Part shown: positions 9,044 through 16,986 of the stretch, piece by piece
Layout: every line of letters begins with the position of its first letter
Numbering within the stretch: the first letter of the stretch is position 1
Notes under the pieces: generated by a model
Seen by the model: the letters and a program-made list of their open reading frames with translations, nothing else
What the model was told of the DNA's origin: nothing
Database searches by the model: none
Program-made: the position numbers and the translations under genes
NCBI GenBank assembly: GCA_902770845.1
Contig: CACXUV010000011.1
Span: 1 to 37,849, forward strand
Reading direction: 5' to 3'
DNA from: an uncultured Prevotellaceae bacterium
Lineage (GTDB): Bacteria > Bacteroidota > Bacteroidia > Bacteroidales > Bacteroidaceae
DNA length: 37,849 nt

Positions 9044-9051
9044 CAAAGTTA
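9044..9051 (-). promoter_or_regulatory. Second, upstream -7-like box for miaB
   Basis: A minus-strand TAACTTTG inside a 16-bp direct repeat (CAAAGTTACGAAATAA on the plus strand) shared with 8961-8976. It may be an alternative promoter or a duplicated promoter fragment. Confidence 0.4.
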
Positions 9052-9095
9052 CGAAATAATTCAGAAATCATCATTCGTAATTCACATTTTTAATA

Positions 9096-9103
9096 TACCT
9101 TTG
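9096..9103 (+). promoter_or_regulatory. Promoter -7 box of the YitT/hemolysin III pair (TACCTTTG)
   Basis: AATATACCTTTGCATG matches TAnnTTTG and ends 27 nt before the ATG at 9131. This argues against the TTG at 9101 as the translation start. Confidence 0.62.
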
Positions 9104-9130
9104 CATGCAAAACAACAAAACCACAACGAG

Positions 9131-10045
9131 ATGGAAAAGCCGAGACTGACCAAAACCAGCACCTGGGCCGAGATGCGCGACTACCTGACCATTGCCGTGG
9201 GCATGCTGAGCTACTGCATTGGGTGGGGCGTGTTTCTGCTGCCCAACAACATCACCACAGGCGGTGTTGCCGGTGTGTCGTCAATACTTTTTTGGGCCAC
9301 GGGCATCCCCGTGCAGCTGAGCTATTTTGTCATCAACGCCATTCTGCTGCTCATTGCCCTGCGCTTGCTGGGTCTCAGGTTCTGTCTCAAGACCATCTAT
9401 GCCGTGATCGTGCTCACGGTGGGCGTGGCCTTCATCACCCAGAACTATCATGCCCACCTGCTGGCCGACCAGCCCTTCATGGCAGCCATCATCGGCTCGG
9501 TGTTCTGCGGTTGCGGCGTGGGCCTCGGTCTGTCGGCCAACGGCTCGACGGGCGGCACCGACATCATTGCAGCCATCATCAACAAATATCGCGACATATC
9601 GCTGGGACGCGTCATCATGCTGTGCGACGTGATCATCATTTCGTCGAGCTACCTGGTGCTCAAGGACTGGGAAAAGGTGATCTATGGCTACGTGGTGCTC
9701 TATGTCACAGCCTTCTGCATCGACTGGGTGGTCAATTCGCGCCGCTCGTCGGTACAGTTCTTCATCATCAGCGAGCGCTACAAGGAGATTGGCGAGCGCA
9801 TCAATCGCGAGCCGCACCGGGGCTGCACCATCATCGATGCCCACGGGTTCTATTCGGGCCGCGACGTGAAAATGCTGTTCGTGCTGGCCAAGCGTCGACA
9901 GAGCGACCTTATTTTCCGCATCATCAACGAGGTGGATCCCCATGCCTTTGTGTCGCAGAGTGCCGTCATCGGCGTCTACGGCGAAGGCTTCGACCAGTTC
10001 AAGGTGAGGCGCAAGAGCGTGAAAAACATCAACAAACAGGCTTAG
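9131..10045 (+). CDS. YitT family integral membrane protein (DUF161/DUF2179)
   Basis: A 304-residue membrane protein starting MEKPRLTKTS. An earlier in-frame TTG at 9101 overlaps the promoter box and is rejected. About five or six hydrophobic helices span residues 20-205, with the family's typical GGVAGVSSILFW, GLGLSANGSTGGTDIIA and LGRVIMLCDVIIISSS segments. A cytoplasmic DUF2179 domain of about 95 residues follows (VQFFIISERYKEIGERI, GCTIIDAHGFYSGRDVKMLFVLAKRR). The family is widespread, and the transported substrate, if any, is not established. It is followed 24 bp later by the hemolysin III gene, so the two are probably cotranscribed. Confidence 0.9.
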   Translation: MEKPRLTKTSTWAEMRDYLTIAVGMLSYCIGWGVFLLPNNITTGGVAGVSSILFWATGIPVQLSYFVINAILLLIALRLLGLRFCLKTIYAVIVLTVGVAFITQNYHAHLLADQPFMAAIIGSVFCGCGVGLGLSANGSTGGTDIIAAIINKYRDISLGRVIMLCDVIIISSSYLVLKDWEKVIYGYVVLYVTAFCIDWVVNSRRSSVQFFIISERYKEIGERINREPHRGCTIIDAHGFYSGRDVKMLFVLAKRRQSDLIFRIINEVDPHAFVSQSAVIGVYGEGFDQFKVRRKSVKNINKQA

Positions 10046-10069
10046 AACCACTCAACGAAGCGCGCTGCC

Positions 10070-10720
10070 ATGGCCATACGCTACACCCACAAGGAAGAGA
10101 TATGGAACACCCTTTCGCATGCCGGCGGCATTGCGCTGGCCATGGCCGTGGGCGTCGTGTTCCTCATCATGACCATCGGCGCTGGCAGCTCCTGGGCCAG
10201 CATGGGCGTGGCCCTCTATCTGTTTGGCATGCTGGGCAGCTACGTCACATCGACAGCCTATCACGCCCTGCCGCGCCGCAGCAGATGGAAGGAACGGCTG
10301 CGCCACTGGGACCATGCCGCCATCTACTGGCACATAGCCGGAAGCTACTCGCCGCTGACACTCATTGCCCTGCGCACGCAGGGCTACTGGGGCTGGAGCC
10401 TGTTCACGTTTGTGTGGACCTGTGCCGTGGCGGGCACCATCGTGAGCTTCGTCAGGCTCAAGGAGCACTCCCACTTCGAGACGCTCTGCTTCGTGGGCAT
10501 GGGCCTGTCGGTGCTCGTGGCCTTCAAGCCTCTCGTCGACTCGGTGTCCACCGCCGCCGTGGTGTGGATCGTGGCCGAAGGCGTTTGCTACATCACCGGT
10601 GCCTTGTTCTACAGTCTAAAAAAAAGACGCTACATGCATAGCGTCTTTCATTTCTTTGTCCTTGCCGGCTCAGTGTGTCACATCATTGCCGTGTGGGACG
10701 TTCTCATGCAGTATCTCTAA
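10070..10720 (+). CDS. Hemolysin III / PAQR family membrane protein
   Basis: A 216-residue protein with about seven hydrophobic helices. The family's metal-site residues are visible: the Ser/His pair in TSTAYHALPRR, the Asp in HWDHAAIYWHIAGSYSP and the His residues in RRYMHSVFHFFVLAGSVCHI. Members of this family include Bacillus hemolysin III and the bacterial PAQR proteins YqfA/TrhA, linked to membrane homeostasis; a cytolytic role should not be assumed. It is downstream of the YitT gene in the same direction. Its last 100 bases contain, on the other strand, a hairpin plus T run that appears to terminate the convergent glycoside hydrolase operon. Confidence 0.92.
   Translation: MAIRYTHKEEIWNTLSHAGGIALAMAVGVVFLIMTIGAGSSWASMGVALYLFGMLGSYVTSTAYHALPRRSRWKERLRHWDHAAIYWHIAGSYSPLTLIALRTQGYWGWSLFTFVWTCAVAGTIVSFVRLKEHSHFETLCFVGMGLSVLVAFKPLVDSVSTAAVVWIVAEGVCYITGALFYSLKKRRYMHSVFHFFVLAGSVCHIIAVWDVLMQYL
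10618..10648 (-). terminator. Rho-independent terminator of the minus-strand operon, embedded in the hemolysin III gene
   Basis: A 10-bp perfect stem (AAAGACGCTA at 10623-10632 with TAGCGTCTTT at 10639-10648) has a 6-nt loop. Read on the minus strand it is followed by eight T (10618-10625), part of which belongs to the stem. It lies about 120 bp beyond the stop of the GH2 gene. On the plus strand the same bases encode LKKRRYMHSVFHF. Confidence 0.72.
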
Positions 10721-10723
10721 GCC

Positions 10724-10805
10724 TTACTTGCAGTGCAGCTGCAGCGTGGCCGCAAGCAACCGTGAGCCCTATTTGCAGCTCAGTTGCAGCGTGGCCGTGG
10801 GCAAC
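10724..10805 (-). repeat. In-frame 45-bp duplication of the 3' end of the GH2 gene
   Basis: The 36-bp stretches 10725-10760 and 10770-10805 match at about 29 positions and are offset by exactly 45 bp. The downstream copy (on the minus strand) would encode ATLQLHCK followed by TAA, mirroring the real C-terminus ATLQLSCK followed by TAG. Confidence 0.75.
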
Positions 10806-13132
10806 TGGCTCTTCACAGTCAGACCGATGCTGCCCCGTTTCTGGCTGCTGCGCACCACCATGATGGCCCGTCCCTTCCAGGTCTTCACCCGTGGCGACGT
10901 GGCTGGCTCGGTGTCCTTCAGGTCGGCGCTGACAACACCCATCAGACGGCCCTGCCCCTTGAGCGCCACTTCGCAGTCGATGGCGGCATCGGGCACCACA
11001 AGACCGTGCTCGTCGACCACTTCGAGCGTCACATAGGAAAGGTCCTGCCCGTCGGCTGCCATCACCGTGCGGTCGGCCTTCAGCCTCAGCGCGGCGGGCT
11101 TGCCGGCCGTCTTCAGCGTGGTTTCCTCGCCGGCAGCCACCGCCCGCAGCGTGCCCGGCTGGTAAGGCAGGGTGAAGCGGGCCTTGAACTCCGTGTCGCG
11201 ACCCACCTTCTTGGTCTCAACCAGCTGGTCGTTCAAGTACAGGCTCACCTCGGGCTGCTTCGTGTAGACTTCCACCTCGATGGGTTTTCCTTCCCATCCG
11301 GCCCAGTTCCACGACTCCCATGTGGGCCATACGCTCCACTGCGTACCCTTGATTTCGCCGCGATAGTTGTTAGGTTCGCGCACGGCCATATACAGCTTGG
11401 TGCCCTCGTTCCACAGCATTTCGCGGTAGTGGCTGATGGGCTTGCGCCATCCCGTGATGTCAACGTCGCCGCAATAGGCTCCATGCCACTCGGGCTGACC
11501 ACCCGGTGCATAGCTTTCTCCCTCGCGCTCACCCTTGTAATAATAGCGGCCAATGCCCGACTCGCCCAGGTAGTCCAGTCCCGTCCACACCATGTCGCCC
11601 ACGATGTAGGGGAAATCGTGCACGTAGGCCCAGTTCCTGAAGGCGTCGCGTGGGTAGCTTTCCGTTTGCCACATCACGCGCTTGGGGTCGCGCTTGTGGT
11701 CTGTGTCGTGCTTGAAGATCATGTAGTTATAGCCCACCACGTCGAGCACTTCGGCGTGGGGATCGTATATTTCCCAATCGCGGTCCCATGCACAAAGGGC
11801 CTCGGTCACAGGCCGCTGCTCAGGATCGCCCCCCTTGATGCAGCGCTTCAGCATGCGTGCGGTGCTCACCACACGAATTTCCTTGCGCTCAATCACCTCG
11901 TTGCCAATGCTCCAGCAAATGATGCTGGGGTGCCTGCGGTCGCGCTCCACCATGCGCAGAACGTCGTCAGTGCAGCACGAGTCGAACTCTACGTGATAGT
12001 CGTGGCGATTCTTTTCGGTGCGCCATCCGTCGAAAGCCTCATCAATTACCAGCATGCCCAGCGAGTCGCAGGCATCGAGGAAGGCCCTGCTGGGCGGGTT
12101 GTGGCTGGTGCGAATGAGGTTGAAGCCAGCCTCCTTCATGAGCTTCACCTTGCGCACTTCGGCGGCATCGAAGGCCGCAGCACCCAGAACGCCATTGTCG
12201 TGGTGCACGCATGCGCCGTTGATGAGCATGGGCTGGCCATTGAGCTTGAAGCCAGCCTGGGCGTCGAAGTCAAAGGTCCTGATGCCAAACTTCACCTCAC
12301 ACTCATCCAGCACGCGTCCTTTTTCGATGAGTCTGGCCTTCATTCTATAAAGGAAAGGAGTGGCGGGCGACCACAGCTTGGGGTTCTTGGTGTCGAAGTC
12401 GATGTGGAACGTGGTGCCAGTGCCGGCCCCCAGTCGATAGGTTTGTGGTTTCTGTTGCGTCCAGTTGCTTTTCATCTGCGGTGTCAGCTCGAAGTCACCG
12501 CCCATAAACTCCACCTCAATGCTGTCCAGCAAGCACTGCGTGGAGCGATTGTTGCCGTAGTCGAGCGTCACCCGCACCGTGGCAGCCTCGCTGGAAGCCT
12601 TCACGGTGTGAACCATCAGCTTGTCGTGTTCGAAGGCCACCGCCGGCAGCACTTGCAGCCACACGTGGCGGTAGATGCCCGATCCGCTGTACCAGCGGCA
12701 GTTGGGCTGCAGCGAATTGTCTACCTTCACCACCACCTCGTTGTCCTGTTTCTTGTTCTTATATAAATAAGGAGTCATGTCGACGGTGAACGGCGTGTAG
12801 CCGTAGGCGTGCTGACCGGCCTTCTTACCGTTTACGAACACCTCGGCCCGCTGATAGACGCCTTCGAACAGCAGGCGCACCATATCGCCATCGGGTGTCT
12901 TGAACTTCTTTCTGTACTCGCCCTTTCCGGCAGGAAACCAGCCTCCGCCTGTGCCAGTGGGGGCGGTGGCAGCATCGGGCGAAAAGGCAATGTCCCAGTC
13001 GTGGGGCAGGTCTACTGTGGTAGTTTTGCCGTTGAGTGTGAACTGCCATCCGAAGTCGAACAGCGTTTGCTTCATGGCCAGCACGTGGGTGGCCAGTGCC
13101 AGCACGGCAGCCAGCAGAAAATGTCTTTTCAT
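10769..13132 (-). CDS. Glycoside hydrolase family 2 (beta-galactosidase type), secreted
   Basis: A 787-residue exported enzyme. The signal peptide MKRHFLLAAVLALATHVLA is followed by the GH2 sugar-binding domain (LPHDWDIAF, GWFPAGKGEYRKKF, FEGVYQRAEVFVNGKKAG), an immunoglobulin-like domain and the TIM barrel (MLINGACVHHDNGVLGAA, NLIRTSHNPPS). The acid/base is expected at Glu412 in CWSIGNEV and the nucleophile at Glu491 in MWQTESYP. The C-terminal part contains a DUF4982-like segment and a Big-like domain near AADGQDLSYVTLEVVDEHG. The substrate cannot be fixed from sequence; beta-galactosides or related hexosides are likely. It is last in an operon with a GH43-type lipoprotein 16 bp upstream. 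Its 3' end has been duplicated after the stop codon. Confidence 0.93.
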   Translation of the reverse strand: MKRHFLLAAVLALATHVLAMKQTLFDFGWQFTLNGKTTTVDLPHDWDIAFSPDAATAPTGTGGGWFPAGKGEYRKKFKTPDGDMVRLLFEGVYQRAEVFVNGKKAGQHAYGYTPFTVDMTPYLYKNKKQDNEVVVKVDNSLQPNCRWYSGSGIYRHVWLQVLPAVAFEHDKLMVHTVKASSEAATVRVTLDYGNNRSTQCLLDSIEVEFMGGDFELTPQMKSNWTQQKPQTYRLGAGTGTTFHIDFDTKNPKLWSPATPFLYRMKARLIEKGRVLDECEVKFGIRTFDFDAQAGFKLNGQPMLINGACVHHDNGVLGAAAFDAAEVRKVKLMKEAGFNLIRTSHNPPSRAFLDACDSLGMLVIDEAFDGWRTEKNRHDYHVEFDSCCTDDVLRMVERDRRHPSIICWSIGNEVIERKEIRVVSTARMLKRCIKGGDPEQRPVTEALCAWDRDWEIYDPHAEVLDVVGYNYMIFKHDTDHKRDPKRVMWQTESYPRDAFRNWAYVHDFPYIVGDMVWTGLDYLGESGIGRYYYKGEREGESYAPGGQPEWHGAYCGDVDITGWRKPISHYREMLWNEGTKLYMAVREPNNYRGEIKGTQWSVWPTWESWNWAGWEGKPIEVEVYTKQPEVSLYLNDQLVETKKVGRDTEFKARFTLPYQPGTLRAVAAGEETTLKTAGKPAALRLKADRTVMAADGQDLSYVTLEVVDEHGLVVPDAAIDCEVALKGQGRLMGVVSADLKDTEPATSPRVKTWKGRAIMVVRSSQKRGSIGLTVKSQLPTATLQLSCK

Positions 13133-13148
13133 AGGAATCAGTTGATAT

Positions 13149-14795
13149 TTAGTTAAATACGAAATCGTGCAGTGTGCAGAGCGACTGCTGCTTCACATCG
13201 GATGCAAAGACGAAGAACAGCGCATGCTTGCCTTCGAGCGATGCAACGGCAGGCAGCTCAAGTGCCAGTTCGGTGGGCGTCTGCGCCATGCTGGCCTTCA
13301 GACTGACGGTGCCCAGGAGCTGTCCGCCCCTCGAAGCCCACGGACTGTCGGCCATGACGGCAATGGTTCCGTCGATGCCCAGTGGCGTCAGCCGGAGCAG
13401 CAGGCTCAGATCGGAGCGCCCTTTGGTTGCATTGAAGTTGAAGTACTTATAGCCCACGATGGAGCCATCGGTGTTGTTCACCACGGGGTTGGTGTTGTTC
13501 AGCAGGTCGTAGGGTGCCTGCATGTTGCTGTCGGTGCCGTAGTCCGCCGCCACGTAGGAGCCGAAGAACGTGTTGTTGGGCCACTCATGCACGGCCTTCC
13601 GGGGCCCGGTGTACCAGCAGGCGATGCCGGCCGAGTGGCGTTCCAGCGGGTTCAGTCCCTCCAGGGCGAAGCCTTCCGACGTGTATTCGCCCTCCGAAAT
13701 GGTCACCTTGCCGCCCGGTCCCTCTTCCACGCTGACGCTGATGGGGGCCACCATGGCCTGGCGTGCATATTCATTGGTGCCCGTCTGGCGGTGATAGAAC
13801 ACATACCACTGGCCGCCAATCTGGCAAATGCTGCCATGGGTGTTGCCGTCGACGGTGGCGGTGGCAATGACGTTGCCCTGCTCATCGACGTCGCGGGCGC
13901 GTGCATCGATGATGGTTCCGCCATAGGTCCAGGGGCCCAGCGGGTGGTCAGCGTAGGCATAGGCCAGGGTATAGTTTGAAACGGGCAGTCCGAACTCGCC
14001 GTCCTTGGTGAAACGGCTGTAGATGAAGACATACTTGTCTTTTATCTTTCGGATGGAACTGGCCTCGAAGAAGCTGAACACGCCCTCCTGGTTGCGCCCC
14101 GACACCATGTCTTCCACCACCTGCGTGCCGGGCTTCACAGTGGCCATGGTGGCCGGATCGAGCTCGGCGGCATAGGAGCGTTCAAAGCCCCAATAGGCGT
14201 AGACGCGGCCGTCGTCGTCGACCATCACGGCGGGGTCGAAGGCCAGCACGCCCTCAGTGGCCTGAGCGTTGTCGGGACTCCAGTTGCACACCTCGAACGG
14301 CCCGTCGGGCCGCTTGCTGCGCGCCACCATGCCGTTGCGTCCTGCAGCCTGGTTGTTGGGGTAGAGATAGTAGGTCTTCTGACCGTCGGGGCCCACCACC
14401 AGTGCCACGTCGGGTGCGTAGAGCACGTCGGCCAGTCCGTCGGCATTCAGGGGCTGTCCGTCGGCATCCTTGCTGACAGAGAAGATCACGCCGTCAAGGC
14501 GCCACTGGCTGAGACTGTCGACGGGTGCCGACCACACCACCTGGTCGCGCCCGCAGTAGTTGGTGAGCAGGTTGTCGTGCGAGCCATACAGATAGACGCG
14601 CTGCTTGCCGGACTGGTCGGGATCGTCGAACACGTAGGGTTCGCCGTCGGGGATGTGCTCCCACAGGGGCAGGAAAGGGTTGCCCACGGTTGTCAGCCGT
14701 GCCTCGTCGGTGCCGTTGCCAGGCTGCGAACAAGACAAAGTCATCGCCGTGCTGCAGGCAGCGGCGATGACAAATGACATGGTTCGTGTGTTCAT
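13149..14795 (-). CDS. Glycoside hydrolase family 43-like lipoprotein
   Basis: A 548-residue surface or periplasmic enzyme. The N-terminus has a hydrophobic segment ending MTLSCSQPGNG, so Cys22 or thereabouts is a probable, slightly non-standard, lipidation site. The five-blade propeller is indicated by GEPYVFDDPDQSG and VYLYGSHD near the start (general-base Asp region), VLYAPDVALVVG, then AFDPAVMVDDDGRVYAYWG (pKa-modulating Asp) and FFEASSIRKIKDKYVFIYS (general-acid Glu). After about residue 400 comes a beta-sandwich region compatible with a CBM6-like domain. GH43 members act mainly on arabinan and xylan side chains; the exact substrate is unknown. It lies between the CoA-transferase gene (15 bp) and the GH2 gene (16 bp). 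Confidence 0.88.
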   Translation of the reverse strand: MNTRTMSFVIAAACSTAMTLSCSQPGNGTDEARLTTVGNPFLPLWEHIPDGEPYVFDDPDQSGKQRVYLYGSHDNLLTNYCGRDQVVWSAPVDSLSQWRLDGVIFSVSKDADGQPLNADGLADVLYAPDVALVVGPDGQKTYYLYPNNQAAGRNGMVARSKRPDGPFEVCNWSPDNAQATEGVLAFDPAVMVDDDGRVYAYWGFERSYAAELDPATMATVKPGTQVVEDMVSGRNQEGVFSFFEASSIRKIKDKYVFIYSRFTKDGEFGLPVSNYTLAYAYADHPLGPWTYGGTIIDARARDVDEQGNVIATATVDGNTHGSICQIGGQWYVFYHRQTGTNEYARQAMVAPISVSVEEGPGGKVTISEGEYTSEGFALEGLNPLERHSAGIACWYTGPRKAVHEWPNNTFFGSYVAADYGTDSNMQAPYDLLNNTNPVVNNTDGSIVGYKYFNFNATKGRSDLSLLLRLTPLGIDGTIAVMADSPWASRGGQLLGTVSLKASMAQTPTELALELPAVASLEGKHALFFVFASDVKQQSLCTLHDFVFN

Positions 14796-14810
14796 AAGAA
14801 ACGGGGTTGT

Positions 14811-16313
14811 TTACTTCACATACTCCGAGAAGTCGGTCAGACGCATGTCGCCCTTGCGTGCCAGCGAGTCGTGCATGGCGAAGGCGGCAGGCAGACAGTG
14901 GCGCGTGTGGCCCATCTTGGTGAGCTTCAGATAGTCCCACAGCAACTGCTTGTAGTCGGGGTGAGCACAGTTCTCGATGATGGTCTCGGCGCGCTGTGCA
15001 GGACTCTTGCCGCGCAGATCGGCAATGCCCTGCTCGGTCACGATGATGTTCACGTCGTGTTCCGACGAGTCCTGGTGGCTCACGAAGGGCACCACGCTCG
15101 AAATGAGGCCGCCCTTGGCCGTAGACGGACAGGTGAAGATGCTCAGATAGGCATTGCGGATGAAGTCGCCGCTGCCGCCGATGCCGTTCATCATCTTCGT
15201 GCCGCTGATGTGGGTGGAGTTGGCATTGCCGTAAAGGTCCACCTCGATGGCGGTGTTGATGGCAATGACGCCCAGTCGGCGAATCACCTCGGGCGAGTTG
15301 CTGATTTCGCTCTGGCGCAGCGTCAGGTGGTTGCGGAAGTAGTCCATGTTGTCATAGACCTGCATCAGGCACTCGTTGCTCACGGTGAGCGAGCAGGCGC
15401 TGGCGTCCTTCACGCGGCCATTGAGCATCATGTCGATGACCGAGTTCTGAATCACCTCGGTGTAGATGTTGAAGTCGGGCACGTGCTTGTCCTGTCCCAG
15501 TGCGCCCAGGATGGCGTTGGCCGTGCTGCCCACGCCGCTCTGCAGTGGCAGGAACTCGCGGGGAATGCGCCCCTTGTGCATTTCGTCTACCAGGAACTCG
15601 GCCGTCAGGAAACCAATCTTGTCGGTCACGGGGTCGCTGTCCTTGAAGGCGCGTGCCTCGTCGGGAATGTTGCACTCCACGACACCGGCCACCTTGTCCT
15701 TGGGAATCGACACGTAGGGCTGGCCGATGCGGTCGCTCACCTTCTCGATCATGATGGGCTTGCGGTAGGGCGGGTCGAGTGGTTCATAGACGTCGTGAAT
15801 GTATTTGGCGTTGGCATTGTGGAACGAGTTCAGCTCCAGAATGACCCTCTTGGCCAGACGGGCGGCCGTGGGCGAAATGCCGCCGGCGGCCGTGAGATAG
15901 ACGTGCCAGTCGGTGCCGGCATCCTCAATGTCGCACACCTCGAGTATGGCCCAGTCCAGCTGGCCATAGAACCCGTAGCGCAGCTCCTGGGCCATGTGGC
16001 TCAGGTGCAGGTCGTTGTAGGGTATTTCGCCCAGATTCACGTGCTTGCGGAAGTCGGGGTTGGTGGTGTAGGGGGCACGATACTTGATGGCCTGCGCGTT
16101 GGCCAGGTCGCCATCGGTGCTCTGTCCGGTGCTGGCACCGGTGAAGATGCCCACCTTGAACTCGCGTCCTGCCTCGTGTTCGGCCACGGCAATCTTGGCC
16201 AGTTCCTTGGTTGTTGCCTTGGCCACGCCGGCCGGCGTGAAGCCGCTCATGGCAATGTTTTCTCCGTTCTTGATCAGTGCTGCAGCCTCGGCAGCGGTCA
16301 GTCGTGTGTACAT
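14811..16313 (-). CDS. Acetyl-CoA hydrolase / succinyl-CoA:acetate CoA-transferase
   Basis: A 500-residue class I CoA-transferase of the Cat1/AarC type. Such enzymes move CoA between succinyl-CoA and acetate, or hydrolyse acetyl-CoA, in the cytoplasm. Visible landmarks are the N-terminal MSGFTPAGVAKATTKEL, the glycine-rich LQSGVGSTANAILGAL around 258-272, the probable catalytic Glu286 in NIYTEVIQNSVIDM and the C-terminal GGSGDFIRNAYLSIF and IVTEQGIADLRGKSP. The role fits succinate/acetate fermentation. It is the first gene of a minus-strand run with two glycoside hydrolases and has its own promoter at 16354-16361. Confidence 0.93.
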   Translation of the reverse strand: MYTRLTAAEAAALIKNGENIAMSGFTPAGVAKATTKELAKIAVAEHEAGREFKVGIFTGASTGQSTDGDLANAQAIKYRAPYTTNPDFRKHVNLGEIPYNDLHLSHMAQELRYGFYGQLDWAILEVCDIEDAGTDWHVYLTAAGGISPTAARLAKRVILELNSFHNANAKYIHDVYEPLDPPYRKPIMIEKVSDRIGQPYVSIPKDKVAGVVECNIPDEARAFKDSDPVTDKIGFLTAEFLVDEMHKGRIPREFLPLQSGVGSTANAILGALGQDKHVPDFNIYTEVIQNSVIDMMLNGRVKDASACSLTVSNECLMQVYDNMDYFRNHLTLRQSEISNSPEVIRRLGVIAINTAIEVDLYGNANSTHISGTKMMNGIGGSGDFIRNAYLSIFTCPSTAKGGLISSVVPFVSHQDSSEHDVNIIVTEQGIADLRGKSPAQRAETIIENCAHPDYKQLLWDYLKLTKMGHTRHCLPAAFAMHDSLARKGDMRLTDFSEYVK

Positions 16314-16353
16314 AAATTTACGATTTGACTTTTTATGGTTTAAATTTTTGGCG

Positions 16354-16361
16354 CAAATTTA
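16354..16361 (-). promoter_or_regulatory. Promoter -7 box for the CoA-transferase operon (TAAATTTG)
   Basis: The minus strand reads CACTAAATTTGCGCC about 40 nt upstream of the start codon, matching TAnnTTTG. Confidence 0.55.
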
Positions 16362-16440
16362 GTGAAAATCAGCCGAACAAACGAACAATTTGGGAACATT
16401 AACAGATGATTTTTTCCCTCACCGCCCCCAGCACTCGCCT

Positions 16441-16494
16441 GCAACGGGGCCTCGGTTCTTTCGATTTTGCGGACAAAAAAAATTTGCGAAATAG
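16441..16494. repeat. 54-bp block shared with 36803-36856
   Basis: It aligns without gaps to 36803-36856 with about 43 of 54 positions identical, including an exact run GCGGACAAAAAAAATTT. In both places it precedes a GC-rich ~22-bp array by about 100 bp and lies between divergent genes. This 673-bp spacer (16314-16986) otherwise holds the array, promoters and a palindrome listed separately; I see no gene in it. Confidence 0.75.
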
Positions 16495-16545
16495 CATCGC
16501 CTCGCCCCCTCCATGCACCCCAAAGGCCCTTCCAGCCGCCTCTTC

Positions 16546-16673
16546 GGGGCCCTGCACCGCCGCAACCGAGCCCCCGTTGCAGTGCCATTGGACCTCTGTT
16601 GCAGGCCAACCGCACCTCCGTTGCAAGGCAATGGGGCCCCCGTTGCAGCGCAATCAGGGCCCCGTTGCGCGCG
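16546..16673 (+). repeat. GC-rich ~22-bp intergenic array, copy 2
   Basis: About five or six degenerate units of 21-22 bp, with cores such as CCCCCGTTGCAGTGCCATTG and CCTCCGTTGCAAGGCAATGG. The orientation is judged the same as in the arrays at 27252 and 36939 because TTGCA lies on the 5' side of each unit. A short tail TCAAAACTCGA at 16752-16762 is also found after the array at 36939 (37125-37135). Confidence 0.8.
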
Positions 16674-16851
16674 TTTCGGCCTGCGTTTCTCGGCATCCTC
16701 GGCCACCGTTCCACCGAAACCACTGAAACACAACCACTTACACAAACCCCCTCAAAACTCGAAAATTCGGGCCCGAACAAATCGTACTCGATTTTTTTCA
16801 AATCTCAGCCAAGTTCGCGCCATAATTTTTCAGCCTCTCAGTTTTTATTTG

Positions 16852-16859
16852 TACCTTTG
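16852..16859 (+). promoter_or_regulatory. Upstream -7-like box TACCTTTG
   Basis: TTTGTACCTTTGCAAC matches TAnnTTTG but lies about 130 nt before the DUF3737 start. It could be a distal promoter of that gene or of an unrecognised short transcript. Confidence 0.4.
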
Positions 16860-16894
16860 CAACAAAGTCGCGAAGTTACTGCCACTCGGAAGAA

Positions 16895-16914
16895 AAAACA
16901 AACACGTTTGTTTT
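16895..16914. promoter_or_regulatory. Perfect palindrome over the upstream promoter region of the DUF3737 gene
   Basis: Arms AAAACAAAC and GTTTGTTTT are separated by AC. The centre is about 35 nt upstream of the -7 box at 16936. The position and symmetry suit a repressor or activator site; no regulator can be named. Confidence 0.45.
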
Positions 16915-16935
16915 GTTCTTCTCTCGTTTTTTTCG

Positions 16936-16943
16936 TAACTTTG
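16936..16943 (+). promoter_or_regulatory. Promoter -7 box of the DUF3737 gene (TAACTTTG)
   Basis: TTTTTTCGTAACTTTGCC matches TAnnTTTG and ends 43 nt before the ATG at 16987. Confidence 0.62.
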
Positions 16944-16986
16944 CCGAAAAATTGACGAATTGGGCGAAACAAGCAATCCAAAACGA

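Noticed and set aside
14871-16328. Plus-strand open frame opposite the CoA-transferase gene
   Set aside because: Antisense shadow of a well-conserved enzyme; composition without domain signals.
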